In this document: positions 48,126 through 58,303 of the stretch, in pieces
Layout: each line of letters opens with the position of its first letter
Numbering within the stretch: position 1 is the first letter of the stretch
Assembly: GCF_014189535.1 (NCBI RefSeq)
Contig: NZ_CP050308.1
Span: forward strand, 2,393,501 to 2,457,500
Source: Rhizobium lusitanum
GTDB lineage: Bacteria; Pseudomonadota; Alphaproteobacteria; Rhizobiales; Rhizobiaceae
Direction: 5' to 3'
Length of the DNA stretch: 64,000 nucleotides
The notes under the pieces: generated by a model
Databases searched by the model: none
Told to the model about the DNA's origin: nothing
The model's input: the letters and a program-made list of their open reading frames with translations, nothing else
Position numbers and translations under genes: made by a program

Positions 48126-49440
48126 GGCTTCTCTTGTTCTCGTTGGCGCATTGATGGGTGCGACCGCGATGAGCGTTATCTACACGGCGGTAGTGCCGGC
48201 GGAAGCCGCTGGTTCTTCCACGTACAAGGAATTGTCGATTTTCGGCGATGTCTTTGAACGTGTGCGCGCGCAGTATGTGACGCCGCCCCAGGAAGACAAG
48301 CTGATCGAAGCCGCCATCAACGGCATGCTGACCTCGCTGGACCCGCATTCGAGCTACATGAATGCCAAGGATGCCGACGATATGCGCACCCAGACCAAGG
48401 GTGAATTCGGCGGCCTCGGCATCGAAGTGACGATGGACAACGACCTGGTGAAGGTCATCACCCCAATCGACGACACGCCCGCCGCCAAGGCCGGCGTTCT
48501 CGCCGGCGACTACATCACCGCCATCGACGGCCAGTCCGTACGCGGCCTGAAGCTGGAAGACGCGGTCGAGAAGATGCGCGGCGCGGTCAAGACGCCGATC
48601 AAGCTGACGCTGCAGCGCAAGGGCGCCGACAAGCCCATCGAAGTCACCATCATCCGTGACGTGATCGCCGTTACCGCCGTCAAATCGCGCGAAGAGGGCG
48701 ATGTCGGCTATCTCCGTATCATCTCCTTCTCCGAAAAGACCACGCCGGATCTCGAAGCCGCGATCGCCAAGATCAAGAAGGATATCCCGGCCGACAAGCT
48801 GAAGGGCTATGTCCTCGACCTGCGCCTCAATCCGGGCGGTCTGCTCGACCAGGCGATCAACGTTGCCGACGATGTGCTGGAGCGCGGCGAGATCGTCTCC
48901 ACCCGTGGCCGCAATCCGGATGAAACCCGCCGCTTCAATGCCGGCCCGGGCGACATCACTGACGGCAAGCCGATCATCGTGCTGATAAACGGCGGCTCGG
49001 CATCGGCTTCGGAAATCGTCGCCGGCGCCCTGCAGGACCTGCGCCGCGCCACCGTGCTTGGCACCCAGTCCTTCGGCAAGGGTTCCGTGCAGACGATCAT
49101 CCCGCTTGGCGATGGCAACGGCGCTCTGCGCCTGACGACGGCGCTCTATTACACGCCGTCGGGCCGTTCGATCCAGGGCACCGGCATCACGCCTGACATC
49201 AAGGTCGACCAGCCGCTGCCGGACGAGCTGAAGGGCAAGCTGGTGACTGAAGGCGAATCCAGCCTGCCGGGCCACATCAAGGGCCAGAGCGAAACCGACC
49301 AGGGATCCGGCTCGGCCGCCTACGTGCCGCCGGATCCGAAGGACGATATCCAGCTCAACTACGCGCTTGACCTGTTGCGCGGCGCCAAGACCGATGCGGC
49401 CTTCCCGCCGAATCCGGAAAAGGCGGTTTCCTCCAAATAA
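48115..49440 (+). CDS. ctpA: Carboxy-terminal processing protease CtpA (S41)
   Basis: Periplasmic S41 protease of 441 residues. It has a signal peptide (1-32, ending AEAAG), an N-terminal helical region (DPHSSYMNAKD), a PDZ domain at ~95-175 (GLGIEVTMDNDLVKVI), and the catalytic domain. The nucleophile Ser is in NGGSASASEIVAGALQD and the Lys in TQSFGKGSVQT. It trims C-termini of envelope proteins and often controls murein hydrolases. Coupled to the EnvC-like gene upstream by overlap, which suggests a joint role in peptidoglycan remodelling. Ends at a good terminator. Confidence 0.94.
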   Translation: MIRRASLVLVGALMGATAMSVIYTAVVPAEAAGSSTYKELSIFGDVFERVRAQYVTPPQEDKLIEAAINGMLTSLDPHSSYMNAKDADDMRTQTKGEFGGLGIEVTMDNDLVKVITPIDDTPAAKAGVLAGDYITAIDGQSVRGLKLEDAVEKMRGAVKTPIKLTLQRKGADKPIEVTIIRDVIAVTAVKSREEGDVGYLRIISFSEKTTPDLEAAIAKIKKDIPADKLKGYVLDLRLNPGGLLDQAINVADDVLERGEIVSTRGRNPDETRRFNAGPGDITDGKPIIVLINGGSASASEIVAGALQDLRRATVLGTQSFGKGSVQTIIPLGDGNGALRLTTALYYTPSGRSIQGTGITPDIKVDQPLPDELKGKLVTEGESSLPGHIKGQSETDQGSGSAAYVPPDPKDDIQLNYALDLLRGAKTDAAFPPNPEKAVSSK

Positions 49441-49446
49441 GGAAAC

Positions 49447-49479
49447 AGCGCCGGGCTGGAAACAGACCCGGCGCTTTTC
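49447..49479 (+). terminator. Rho-independent terminator after ctpA
   Basis: Stem AGCGCCGGG/CCCGGCGCT around an 11-base loop, followed by TTTT, starting seven bases after the ctpA stop. Confidence 0.85.
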
Positions 49480-49618
49480 ATATCCGGGAGCGAGGTGACT
49501 GGTTTCATCTCGCTGTCACCGTTTGAATGAGCGCGATCTCATTCGAAATCTATTCAGATCATGCTTTCGTGTTTTGAGTCTGGGGCAGACAGTTTCCCGT
49601 TTGGGGTGGATACGGACT

Positions 49619-50806
49619 TTGGGAACGGACTTGCATGCACCGCTCGGCCAGGACCGCGGCCCAGACCGCAAGCGGCGTCGGCCGCCCTTCGGGCGCCTCA
49701 TTGCCGGCTGCTGTCTGATCGCAATCGCCAGCTTTTCCCTCTATTCGGCATTGCTGCGCGACACTCTCCAGAAAACCCAGCCGCCGGTCGAGACGGTTGA
49801 GAAGACGGCACCCACGCCACCGGCCGACGACAAACCCGCCACGACCGATCAGCCAAACCTGACACAAGTCGATCCTCAATCCGGCGCCAATACCTCGCGC
49901 ATCGTCACCAGCGATGGCTCTGTGGTGACCATGTTCAGCCCGACCGCGCGCGACGGCAGCGGTCCGGTGCTGATCAATGCCAACCAGGTCGGCCAGGACC
50001 CGCGCATGGCGGCGACGCCGAACGAGAACCTGCTGGAGGATTCACCCTTCGGCAAGCTGCCGATCACGTCATCGAGCGGGCTCAGACCAATGGATCAATA
50101 TGCGCGGCCCTGGTCCGGCGCTCGCGGCACGCGCGTCGCCATTGTCGTCAGCGGCCTCGGCCTCAGCCAGACCGGCACACAGCGCGCCATCGAGAAGCTG
50201 CCGGAAGAGATCACGCTCGCCTTTGCCGCCAGCGGCAACAGCCTGCAGCGCTGGATGCAGGAGGCACGGCGCGGTGGCCATGAGATCCTGATCCAGGTGC
50301 CCTTCGAGCCTTTCGATTATCCCGGCAACAATCCCGGGCCTGAGACGCTTCTGACCTCGCAGCCGGCGGCCAGAAACATCGAAAACCTGCACAAGGCCAT
50401 GAGCAAGATCACCAACTATACCGGCGTGATGAACTATCTCGGCGGACGCTTCCTGTCGAACACCGATGCCATGCAGCCGGTTATGCGCGATATCGGCAAG
50501 CGCGGCCTGCTGTTCCTCGACGACGGCTCGTCCGCGCAATCCAAGTCCGGCACTGTCGCCAAGGCGCTGGAAACGCCGCATGCTTTCGCCGACATGCAGC
50601 TCGATGGCGAATTGCAGCAGGATGCCATCCTGAAGAAGCTCGACGAGCTGGAGCGCGTCGCACGCCGCAATGGCACGGCGATCGGCGTCGCATCCGCCTT
50701 TGACGAGAGCATCGACGCCATCAGCAAATGGAGCCAGGAGGCATCCATGCGCGGCATCGAGATCGTCGCCGTCTCGGCGCTTGCCGTCGATCCCAAACAC
50801 CCCTGA
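49619..50806 (+). CDS. Divergent polysaccharide deacetylase family protein
   Basis: A 395-residue protein with a cytoplasmic basic N-terminus, one transmembrane segment (LIAGCCLIAIASFSLYSALL) and a Pro/Thr-rich linker. The C-terminal domain is the divergent polysaccharide deacetylase fold (PF04748): VAIVVSGLGLSQTGTQRAIE, LIQVPFEPFDYPGNNPGP, GVMNYLGGRFLSNTDAM and LLFLDDGSS. The canonical metal triad of NodB-type enzymes is only partly kept. TTG at 49619 gives MGTDLHAPLGQDRG; a TTG at 49523 is also open. It lies between ctpA and rppH, the standard rhizobial order; probably envelope-related. Confidence 0.85.
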   Translation: MGTDLHAPLGQDRGPDRKRRRPPFGRLIAGCCLIAIASFSLYSALLRDTLQKTQPPVETVEKTAPTPPADDKPATTDQPNLTQVDPQSGANTSRIVTSDGSVVTMFSPTARDGSGPVLINANQVGQDPRMAATPNENLLEDSPFGKLPITSSSGLRPMDQYARPWSGARGTRVAIVVSGLGLSQTGTQRAIEKLPEEITLAFAASGNSLQRWMQEARRGGHEILIQVPFEPFDYPGNNPGPETLLTSQPAARNIENLHKAMSKITNYTGVMNYLGGRFLSNTDAMQPVMRDIGKRGLLFLDDGSSAQSKSGTVAKALETPHAFADMQLDGELQQDAILKKLDELERVARRNGTAIGVASAFDESIDAISKWSQEASMRGIEIVAVSALAVDPKHP

Positions 50807-50821
50807 TCGCTAGAGGACAAG

Positions 50822-51361
50822 ATGAGCAAGACCCACCCACCCGTCAAAGCCGAAGACCTGCCCTATCGTCCCTGCGTCGGCATCATGGTGCTCAACCGCA
50901 AGGGGCTGGTCTGGGCCGGCAAGCGCATTCCGATCGGCAATTCCGAATATGACGGCTCGCCGCAGCTCTGGCAGATGCCACAAGGCGGCATCGACAAGGG
51001 CGAAGATCCGCTGGAGGCGGCCTATCGCGAACTTTATGAAGAGACCGGCATGAAGACGGTAACGCTGCTGGCGCAGGCGAAGGACTGGATCAACTACGAT
51101 CTGCCGCCGCAACTGATCGGCATCGGCCTCAGGGGGAAATTTCGCGGCCAGACCCAGCGCTGGTTCGCTTTCCGCTTCGATGGCGACGAGAGCGAAATCG
51201 CCATCAACCCGCCGCCCGGCGGCCATGAGCCGGAATTCGATGCCTGGGAATGGAAGCCTATGGCGGAACTGCCCAGCCTGGTCGTCGCCTTCAAGCGTCC
51301 GGTCTACGACCAAGTGGTTGCTGAATTCCAGCACCTGGCCGGTCTGAAGGCCGAAGACTGA
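50822..51361 (+). CDS. rppH: RNA pyrophosphohydrolase
   Basis: Nudix hydrolase of 179 residues that removes pyrophosphate from mRNA 5' ends and so starts decay. The Nudix box begins [17 protein letters not shown] and ends YEETG, with all conserved Glu residues. LWQMPQGG and [11 protein letters not shown] are RppH-specific. It starts 15 bases after the deacetylase gene. The downstream hairpin serves it and the convergent bfr. Confidence 0.95.
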   Translation: MSKTHPPVKAEDLPYRPCVGIMVLNRKGLVWAGKRIPIGNSEYDGSPQLWQMPQGGIDKGEDPLEAAYRELYEETGMKTVTLLAQAKDWINYDLPPQLIGIGLRGKFRGQTQRWFAFRFDGDESEIAINPPPGGHEPEFDAWEWKPMAELPSLVVAFKRPVYDQVVAEFQHLAGLKAED

Positions 51362-51373
51362 CGCAAAGTGAGA

Positions 51374-51398
51374 TCCGGCCGCCGGGAAAGCGGCCGGA
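51374..51398. terminator. Bidirectional hairpin between rppH and bfr
   Basis: Perfect nine-base inverted repeat TCCGGCCGC/GCGGCCGGA around a seven-base loop between convergent genes. No T run on either side, so it may act as a weak terminator or mRNA end stabiliser. Confidence 0.55.
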
Positions 51399-51409
51399 CC
51401 TGAATGCGA

Positions 51410-51895
51410 TTATTCGGCGGTGTCAGCCGAATCGGCGTTGAGCTGGCCGTATTTGGCCTCGCCGATCTTGTCGAGCAGCTCGAGCTGGGTCTCCAGGAAG
51501 TCGATATGGCCTTCCTCGTCGATCAGCAGCTGTTCGAACAGCTTCATCGACACATAGTCGCCGGCGTCGTGACAGATGTCGCGCGACTTCTTGTACGCGG
51601 TGCGGGCGTCGTATTCGCCGGCAAGATCCGCTTCCAGCACTTCCTTGACATTCTGACCGATGCGCAGCGGTGCCAGCGTCTGCAGGTTCGGATGTCCCTC
51701 AAGGAAGATGATTCGGGCGACGAGACGGTCGGCGTGCTGCATCTCCTCGATGGATTCCGCACGCTCCTTCTTGGCAAGCTTGGTGTAGCCCCAATCCTCG
51801 AGAAGCCGGTAATGAACCCAATATTGGTTGACTGCGCCGAGCTCGAGGAACAGAGCCTCGTTAAGCCGCTCGATGACTTTTTTGTCGCCTTTCAA
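51410..51895 (-). CDS. bfr: Bacterioferritin
   Basis: Haem-containing ferritin of 161 residues forming a 24-mer iron store. The ferroxidase ligands are visible in [12 protein letters not shown] (Glu18), [10 protein letters not shown] (Glu51, His54), [10 protein letters not shown] (Glu94) and [13 protein letters not shown] (Glu127, His130). The Met of EEMQHAD is the haem ligand position 52. The start overlaps the end of bfd by 35 bases, so iron storage and release proteins are co-expressed. Confidence 0.96.
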   Translation of the reverse strand: MKGDKKVIERLNEALFLELGAVNQYWVHYRLLEDWGYTKLAKKERAESIEEMQHADRLVARIIFLEGHPNLQTLAPLRIGQNVKEVLEADLAGEYDARTAYKKSRDICHDAGDYVSMKLFEQLLIDEEGHIDFLETQLELLDKIGEAKYGQLNADSADTAE

Positions 51896-52172
51896 TGTCC
51901 GCTCTCCTGTTTTCTTCGTGGAATTTTTTCAGGCGGGACATGAAATCAAATATTTCGGCTTCCGTCGAGTGGCGACGGGCATGATAGTCTTCGGTTGTCT
52001 GTATAATGATATCAACGACATTCGGGAAACAGCCGCAGCAGCGGCCGCGCTTCGACATGGCGTGATACACCTTGGAGGGGACGATCAGCTGCCAACAGTC
52101 CTCATCCAGGAACTCGTTGATGACGTCCCGGATTTCTTTGTCGGTGATGTAATTACAGCTACAAACCAGCAT
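51861..52172 (-). CDS. bfd: Bacterioferritin-associated ferredoxin
   Basis: Bfd of 103 residues that reduces bacterioferritin to release iron. The [2Fe-2S] cysteines are in [11 protein letters not shown] and [10 protein letters not shown] (an extra Cys in the second pair). The C-terminus extends beyond the ~64-residue E. coli protein with a charged helix that overlaps the bfr start. A TTGACA (52239-52244, minus) upstream may be the -35 of this operon. Regulation by iron (RirA/Irr) is likely, but no box is clear. Confidence 0.9.
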   Translation of the reverse strand: MLVCSCNYITDKEIRDVINEFLDEDCWQLIVPSKVYHAMSKRGRCCGCFPNVVDIIIQTTEDYHARRHSTEAEIFDFMSRLKKFHEENRRADIERRQKSHRAA

Positions 52173-52325
52173 TCTTCGCTCAGCCCGTCAAACATGACAT
52201 TTGCTATCCTGTTTATCTGCGAAAGAAGACGGTTCTTGTCAAGTAAAGAATCGATTCATTTTTCATTAGGCAAAGCCAAGGATATCGCGCCTGGCGAGGT
52301 GCGGCGTCCCGACTTTCCCCAGATT

Positions 52326-55300
52326 TCAATGAAAATTGCGGCCTCGCGGCATGACTCTGGCGGTCCCAGCAATATCGCTGCGGCCATCCGTCGCGATATC
52401 GACATGCCCCTGATCCAGCTGGCCCGAGCTTGCACGCCGCTTGCTCTGCCGATGATCCATGGTCGGACGCAGGGCCTCGTCCGCCCGGTCGCTGACGCCG
52501 AATCGCCGGGCTTCGCGTTGCAGGATGCCGAGCGCCGGGGTCATGTCCTCGATATAATCGACCACGACATGGATGACACCGCTCTCGCTCTGCAGGCGAC
52601 CACGGATCTTGACCAGCCGGGCGCCCATGACGATGGCGCGGTATTTTTCGAACATTTTCGGCCAGACGATCGCATTGGCAACGCCGGTCTCGTCCTCCAG
52701 TGTCATGAAGATCACCCCATTCGCCGAGCCCGGCCGCTGGCGCACCAGCACCAGTCCCGCCACAGTCACCATCCGCCCATTGGCTATCATGGGCAGATCC
52801 CGGCTCTGCACGATGCCCATGCGGGCGAAATCCGCGCGCAGGAAGGAAACTGGATGTGCCTTCAGGGAGAGCGAGAGATAGCGATAATCCTCGATCACCT
52901 GCTCGCCGGGCAGCATTTCCGGCAGGGAAACATTTGGCTCGACCTGCAGGTCGGCGCGGTCGGCCAGATCGAAGAGGGGGAGCTTTTCGGCGGCACTTTG
53001 CGCATCCAGCGCCCTGACGGCCCACAGCGCCTCGCGGCGGTCGAGCCCGATCGACCGGAAGGCATCGGCATCGGCCAGCCGTTCAATGGCGGATTTGGCA
53101 AGGCCGGAACGCAGCCAGAGATCGCGCACGGAGGCATAGCCGGAGCCACGACGGGCAACGAGTTCACCCATATCGGTTTCCGACAAGCCCTTGACCTGCC
53201 GGAAGCCGAGACGGACGGCCCGGTTCGTCCGGATCACTTCCCGCATCGACGCATGGCGCGGCTCGATCGCATTCCTGTCGAAACCCGCCTCTTCCAGTAG
53301 CGAATCCCACTCCGAGATATTGATATCCACCGGGCGGACCTCGACACCATGTTCGCGCGCATCGCGCACGAGCTGCGCCGGCGCATAGAAACCCATCGGC
53401 TGAGCATTGAGGATCGCCGCGCAGAAGACATCAGGATAATAGGTCTTGAGCCAGGAAGAGGCATAGACGAGCAGCGCGAAGGAAGCCGCATGGCTTTCGG
53501 GGAAGCCATATTCGCCAAAACCCTTGATCTGCTCGAAGCAGTTCTTGGCGAATTCACGCTCGTATCCCTTCGCGACCATGCCTTCGATCATCTTCCTCTC
53601 GAAGGTATGGATGGTCCCGGTTCGCTTGAAAGTCGCCATCGCCCGGCGCAACTTGTCGGCCTCCGCAGGGGTGAAGCCTGCAGCCGTAATAGCGATCTGC
53701 ATGGCCTGCTCCTGAAACAGGGGGACACCCAGCGTTCGCTTCAGAACCTCCTTCAGCTCAGGGCTCGGATAGTCGAGCTCTTTTCCCGCCCGATCGGCCT
53801 CACGCCGCTTGAGATAAGGATGCACCATATTGCCCTGGATCGGGCCGGGCCGGACGATCGCCACCTCGATGACCAGATCGTAGAATTTTTCCGGCCGCAG
53901 ACGCGGCAACATGCTCATCTGCGCCCGGCTCTCGATCTGGAAGACGCCGATCGTGTCGGCGCGACAGATCATGTCATAGACAGGTATGCGATCGGGATAT
54001 TCGCCACTCCCAAGATCGGCAAGCTGCTTCTTCACATCGTAGTGCAGCAGAAGGAGATCGAAAGCCTTGGCAAGGCAGGTGAGCATGCCGAGCGCCAGAA
54101 CATCGATCTTTAATATATTGAGACTGTCGAGATCGTCCTTGTTCCACTCGATCATGTAGCGATCTTTCATCGCCGTATGCATGATCGGCACGACTTCATC
54201 CAGCCGGTCCTTGGTGATGACAAAACCACCGACATGCTGGGTCAGATGGCGCGGAAACCCCATCAGCGTCGAAGCATAGGAGAGCACGCGCTTCGTCGTC
54301 TTGTCCTTGAGGTCGAGGCCCGCCAGCCTTGCCTCGCGCTCGGACAGCTCCTCCGTCGACCAGCCCCAGACACCGCTTGCCAAGGCCGACTGCACATCCT
54401 CCGACAGGCCGAAAGCCTTCGCCACCTCGCGGCCGGCCGAACGCGCCCGATAGCTGGTCACCGCCGCCGTCAGCCCGGCATGCTCTTTGGAATAATAGTC
54501 ATAGATGAACTGGATGACCTGATCGCGTTTCTCATGCTCGAAATCGACGTCGATATCCGGCGGCTCCTCGCGCTCCGTGGAGATGAAACGCTCGAACAAG
54601 AGCGTCGTGATCTCCGGATTGACCTCGGTAATTCCAAGGCAGTAGCAGACCGTGGAATTGGCGGCGGAACCGCGACCCTGGCAGAGGATATTCTGACTGC
54701 GGGCATATTCCATGATGCGATGCACCGTCAGGAAATAAGGCTCGTATTGCCGTTCGCGAATGAGTTCGAGTTCATAATCGATCTGCTTGGCGACCTTTTC
54801 GGGGATCTTATCGGGATAACGCCGTTTCGCACCCTCTCGCGCCAGCCTCTCCAACGTTTCCGATACGGTCTCGCCCGGAACGCTTTCGTCCGGATAATTA
54901 TGCTTCAGCTCATCGAGCGAAAAAGACAGCCGACTGAAGAATTTCTGCGTGTTGGCGATGGCCTTTGGATAGTCCCTGAAAAGACGCGCCATTTCGATCC
55001 CGCCTTTCAGATAGCGTTCGGCATTGGCCGCGAGTTTGAAGCCTGCCTCGGCGATCGGCACATGCTCGCGGATCGAAACGACGATATCGGCAAGCGGCTT
55101 GCGTTCGGTTGCGTGATAGAGCGGCTCGTTGCTGGCGATCAGCCGCACGCCATTTCGAAGTGCGAGGATGGAAAGGCTCGCAAAGGCCAGTCGATCCTGC
55201 CCGTCATAAGCAGGCGACAAGACCATGTGGAGCTTCCTGCCGAACCGCATCCATAGCCGCGCAAGACATTGCTCCAGCTTTGCCTGTCCTTCCGGTGTCT

Positions 55301-55721
55301 CCACACTCGCCGCCTTCGGAACGAGCGCGAGCATCATCTCGTCGCCCCATTGCAACAGATCGCTTTCGTTCAGGATGCAAACGCCTTTCTCACCAGCCAA
55401 ATTGCCGGCGCTCAGCAGCCGACAGAGATGCGCCCAGCCCTGACGGTTCTGCGGATAGGCGAGAATGTCGGGCGTGCCGTCCGAAAACACCAGGCGCGCG
55501 CCGGGCTGAAAGCGATAGCCATGCTGCTTGGCAATGACATGCGCCTTGACCACGCCGGCGACGCTGTTGCGATCGGCAAGGCCGAGGCCGGCAAGGCCGG
55601 CGATCTTCGCGCCCAGCACCATCTCTTCCGGATGCGAGGCACCTTCGAGAAAGGAGAAATTCGACCGTGCTCCAATCTCGAAAAAGGGGAGCGGCCCGGA
55701 AGCGGACGGATGGCCGCTCAC
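52326..55721 (-). CDS. dnaE2: Error-prone DNA polymerase DnaE2 (ImuC)
   Basis: C-family DNA polymerase of 1131 residues for SOS-induced mutagenesis with ImuA and ImuB. The N-terminal PHP domain ([14 protein letters not shown]) is degenerate as in DnaE2. The palm carries [19 protein letters not shown] with catalytic aspartates and [16 protein letters not shown]. HhH and OB domains follow ([15 protein letters not shown]). The long C-terminal tail is variable. It starts with GTG overlapping the imuB stop (GTGA), so translation is coupled to imuB. Confidence 0.95.
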   Translation of the reverse strand: MSGHPSASGPLPFFEIGARSNFSFLEGASHPEEMVLGAKIAGLAGLGLADRNSVAGVVKAHVIAKQHGYRFQPGARLVFSDGTPDILAYPQNRQGWAHLCRLLSAGNLAGEKGVCILNESDLLQWGDEMMLALVPKAASVETPEGQAKLEQCLARLWMRFGRKLHMVLSPAYDGQDRLAFASLSILALRNGVRLIASNEPLYHATERKPLADIVVSIREHVPIAEAGFKLAANAERYLKGGIEMARLFRDYPKAIANTQKFFSRLSFSLDELKHNYPDESVPGETVSETLERLAREGAKRRYPDKIPEKVAKQIDYELELIRERQYEPYFLTVHRIMEYARSQNILCQGRGSAANSTVCYCLGITEVNPEITTLLFERFISTEREEPPDIDVDFEHEKRDQVIQFIYDYYSKEHAGLTAAVTSYRARSAGREVAKAFGLSEDVQSALASGVWGWSTEELSEREARLAGLDLKDKTTKRVLSYASTLMGFPRHLTQHVGGFVITKDRLDEVVPIMHTAMKDRYMIEWNKDDLDSLNILKIDVLALGMLTCLAKAFDLLLLHYDVKKQLADLGSGEYPDRIPVYDMICRADTIGVFQIESRAQMSMLPRLRPEKFYDLVIEVAIVRPGPIQGNMVHPYLKRREADRAGKELDYPSPELKEVLKRTLGVPLFQEQAMQIAITAAGFTPAEADKLRRAMATFKRTGTIHTFERKMIEGMVAKGYEREFAKNCFEQIKGFGEYGFPESHAASFALLVYASSWLKTYYPDVFCAAILNAQPMGFYAPAQLVRDAREHGVEVRPVDINISEWDSLLEEAGFDRNAIEPRHASMREVIRTNRAVRLGFRQVKGLSETDMGELVARRGSGYASVRDLWLRSGLAKSAIERLADADAFRSIGLDRREALWAVRALDAQSAAEKLPLFDLADRADLQVEPNVSLPEMLPGEQVIEDYRYLSLSLKAHPVSFLRADFARMGIVQSRDLPMIANGRMVTVAGLVLVRQRPGSANGVIFMTLEDETGVANAIVWPKMFEKYRAIVMGARLVKIRGRLQSESGVIHVVVDYIEDMTPALGILQREARRFGVSDRADEALRPTMDHRQSKRRASSGQLDQGHVDIATDGRSDIAGTARVMPRGRNFH

Positions 55722-57350
55722 GCGAAGACCCCATGCATATACCAGTCCGGCGTCGTCTCGCCTCGACCATAAAGTCCCTTGCGGAACAGCCAGTAGCGAT
55801 GACCGCCCTCGTCCTCGATGCGGAAATAATCACGCTCCGGGACGTCTTCCTTTTCCTCGATCCACCATTCCGCCGCCAGCCGCTCCGGCCCTTCGGCCCG
55901 CAGAACCCGGTGCATCATCCGCCGCCAGCGGAACTGCCGGGGCGGGCCGTCAGGCACTTCAGCGGCAAAGGCTTCGATCGGCTCCGGCATGCGAAACAGC
56001 CGCAACGGCCGTTCACCCCGGAAAAAGCCGTGACCGGCATGCTCGCTACCCGTCCGCCTGCGAGCGGCGAGGATGGCCATGGCCGGCACCGGCCGAGAGG
56101 CCCGTTCGGGGATATGGCTTTGCCGCAACTCGAAACCCTGCAGACAATCCGGTCCCAGCCGCGCCGCGACCCGGTCGGCGAAGGCGGCGAGCGACGTGCC
56201 CTGCCGGTCCTCCTCGACAAAATCGCCCTGCATCGCGTCGAAAGGTGCGTGCTGCAGGACGTTGAGGCGGACGATCTCGAAGCCATATCCGACATCGAGA
56301 TCGTCGTGAATGGCGGTAAAGCGCTCGGTAAACAGGCTCGCGATCCGCCTTGGTTCCCGCAACGGCTGCGATGCGCCGGCGGCAATGCGGAACACTGCGC
56401 CATCGACCCTAAACAGCAGGAGTTCGAACAGGCGGCCGCCGACGCCACGCGCTTCCAGTCCCGGCTTCAGGGTTTCGGCAAGCTCCCGGGCCAATTGCAG
56501 AATATCGGCCTCCGCCTGCACCGGCTCGGCAAGCCGCCGCTCGGCCGACAATTGCGCGACCGGCCGGCGCGGCGAGATCGGCTCCTCATTCAGGCCGATA
56601 GCCTGATCGAGCCGCAGAAGCAGTTGTGCGCCGAAACGGCGGGTGAGCGGCGCGCGCGGCGCGGCGAGAAGATCGCCCACCTGCTTCAATCCCAGCTTCT
56701 GCAGGGCGGCAACGGTTTCCTCGCCGAGCCTCAGCGAAGCAACCGGCAGCGGCGCCAACGCCTCTTCCATGGCGTCCGGCGGCACGACGCGGCTGTCGTC
56801 GAAGCGAGCAACCGCCCAGGACAGGCCCGGCGCGGAGGAAATGGCGCCGCGAACATCGAGCCCCAGCCCGGAAATGCGGATCAATATATCCTCGAGCAGC
56901 GCCTCTTCGCCGCCGAAGAGATGGGCGCAGCCGGTAATATCGAGGAAAAGCCCATCCTTGCCGTCGATCGCCACCAGCGGCGTATAACGATCGGACCAAT
57001 CGGCGATCGCCTCCAAAAAGCTTGCGATCCGCCCCCGGATCCTCTTCGATGACGTCGAGAGCGGGGCAGATTGCCTTGGCCTCGGCAACACCCAGGCCGA
57101 GTTTCAGCCCGACGATCTCCGCCTTTTCGTTGAGCGCGGTGAGCCGCATGGCATTGCTGAGCTTGCCGGCGCAGGCGAGCGGCGGCGCTTCAAGCCGGCC
57201 GGCTGTACGCCAGGAGAGGCCCCAGCGCTTGCGGGCGATCCGGTCGGTCGGCAGATGCGGAAAGGTCAGCGCCAGAATGCGCTGCGTGTTCGCCGGGAAA
57301 GGCAGGACGCTGAGCGTCGGGGACAGAGGAAAACTGGCGGTCATGTGCAT
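55718..57350 (-). pseudogene. imuB: ImuB, Y-family polymerase-like protein, frameshifted
   Basis: Two overlapping frames together encode one ImuB. The 5' frame (from 57350) reads the conserved RILALTFPHLPTDR and GVAEAKAICPALDVIEEDP. The 3' frame (to 55718) resumes with FLEAIADWSDRYTPLVAIDG, DGLFLDITGCAHLFGGEE and the little-finger region. The switch falls at minus-strand CTTTTTGGAG (57012-57020 region); removing one T from the five restores RKLLEAIADW and a full-length ~540-residue protein. As given, translation would stop at 56586, giving a 254-residue chimera. It is either a real mutation, a slippage site or a homopolymer sequencing error. ImuB normally binds the beta clamp and DnaE2. Confidence 0.8.
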
Positions 57351-58140
57351 TCCATTCCAGGGTTATGGAAAAAGGCGCCGGGTTGCGGCTCTTTTCCAGG
57401 GTGAGACGAAAGGCCGGATGACCGATGCTACCGCCAAGCATCGATCCGTCCGGTAGAGGCCGCGCCAAAGCCGGCGCGGGTTCGACGGAGAGGCGGAAGA
57501 GGGCGCTGCTCGCCTCCTCTTCGCCCCCCTGCCGCAATAAAAACAAAGGCCGCCCCGCCGCCTTGGCCCTAAGCGCGAGCCGCCGGCTCTCGGTCAGACC
57601 GAAACGGGCCGGATTGCCGCGCACCTCCAGGATGACGACCGCAAAGGCAGCGCTCGCGAGTGCCGTTTCCGCCAGCCACAAGGCCTCGTCCAGCTTGCGC
57701 GGCGAGGCCTGCAAAAAGCCGGCCGGCTCCAATCCGAAATCCCTGATGCCGATGGGGTAGGGCAGGCCCGCCTCCATCGCCGCAACCGTGTCAACGATCC
57801 ATAGAACCGGAGACACGGTCGCGGTCTTGCCGACGACTTGCGCCCCAAGCCGCGCGGCAAGAGCAAGCGTAAAAGCGCTGGCCGCACCCGCATGACGCAA
57901 GGCCAGCGAACGGATCTCCGTCAGCGCGTCGAGCGGCACGCCGCCCTGCATCGCCTCGTCGAGATCGGCGACCCCGGTCGCAAGCAGCGACTGGGCAGTA
58001 TCCGCCGAACCGGCATCCGGTTCCGCCGCCTGCGTCTCATACGCAGCCGCCGTCAGTGCCGGTATCGGCCTGCCTTCCAGTCGGGCGATGGTTTCACGCA
58101 GGGTAGAAAGCGTTTCCCGCGCCACGGCGGTCTCGGCCAT
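57190..58140 (-). CDS. imuA: SOS mutagenesis protein ImuA
   Basis: RecA/SulA-like protein of 316 residues, part of the ImuA-ImuB-DnaE2 translesion mutasome. It shows TLRETIARLEGRPIP at the start, ALTEIRSLALRHAGAASAFT, RLALRAKAAGRPLFLLRQGG and RNPAPFSITLEWN near the end. The last ~50 residues overlap imuB in another frame (about 160 bases). The ATG at 58140 has GGAG eight bases upstream. A perfect LexA box lies 24-38 bases upstream, so the cassette should be SOS-induced. Confidence 0.9.
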   Translation of the reverse strand: MAETAVARETLSTLRETIARLEGRPIPALTAAAYETQAAEPDAGSADTAQSLLATGVADLDEAMQGGVPLDALTEIRSLALRHAGAASAFTLALAARLGAQVVGKTATVSPVLWIVDTVAAMEAGLPYPIGIRDFGLEPAGFLQASPRKLDEALWLAETALASAAFAVVILEVRGNPARFGLTESRRLALRAKAAGRPLFLLRQGGEEEASSALFRLSVEPAPALARPLPDGSMLGGSIGHPAFRLTLEKSRNPAPFSITLEWNAHDRQFSSVPDAQRPAFPGEHAAHSGADLSASADRPDRPQALGPLLAYSRPA

Positions 58141-58163
58141 GACGTTAGCTCCAGATCAATTAT

Positions 58164-58178
58164 GTTCCTGTTATGTTC
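58164..58178. promoter_or_regulatory. LexA (SOS) box upstream of imuA
   Basis: On the minus strand GAAC-N7-GAAC (GAACATAACAGGAAC), the direct-repeat SOS box of alphaproteobacteria. It is 24 bases before imuA and in the divergent interval with the zincin gene. Confidence 0.85.
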
Positions 58179-58303
58179 TTATGGATTCCAGAGGTCGGCG
58201 GAAGAGTCAACACCAATTTATGAGAAAATATTCCTCTGCCATAATCGGCTCTCGAAAAAGCCGAGCAAAGGCTCTATATGACCAGCTATGGAAGGAAGCA
58301 TTC

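Noticed and set aside
51828..53300. 490-codon plus-strand frame across bfr, bfd and dnaE2
   Set aside because: Antisense to three well-supported genes and without motifs; high-GC coding sequence commonly leaves such frames open.
54177..55256. 359-codon plus-strand frame inside dnaE2
   Set aside because: Mirror of the conserved polymerase domain; no ribosome binding site or family match.
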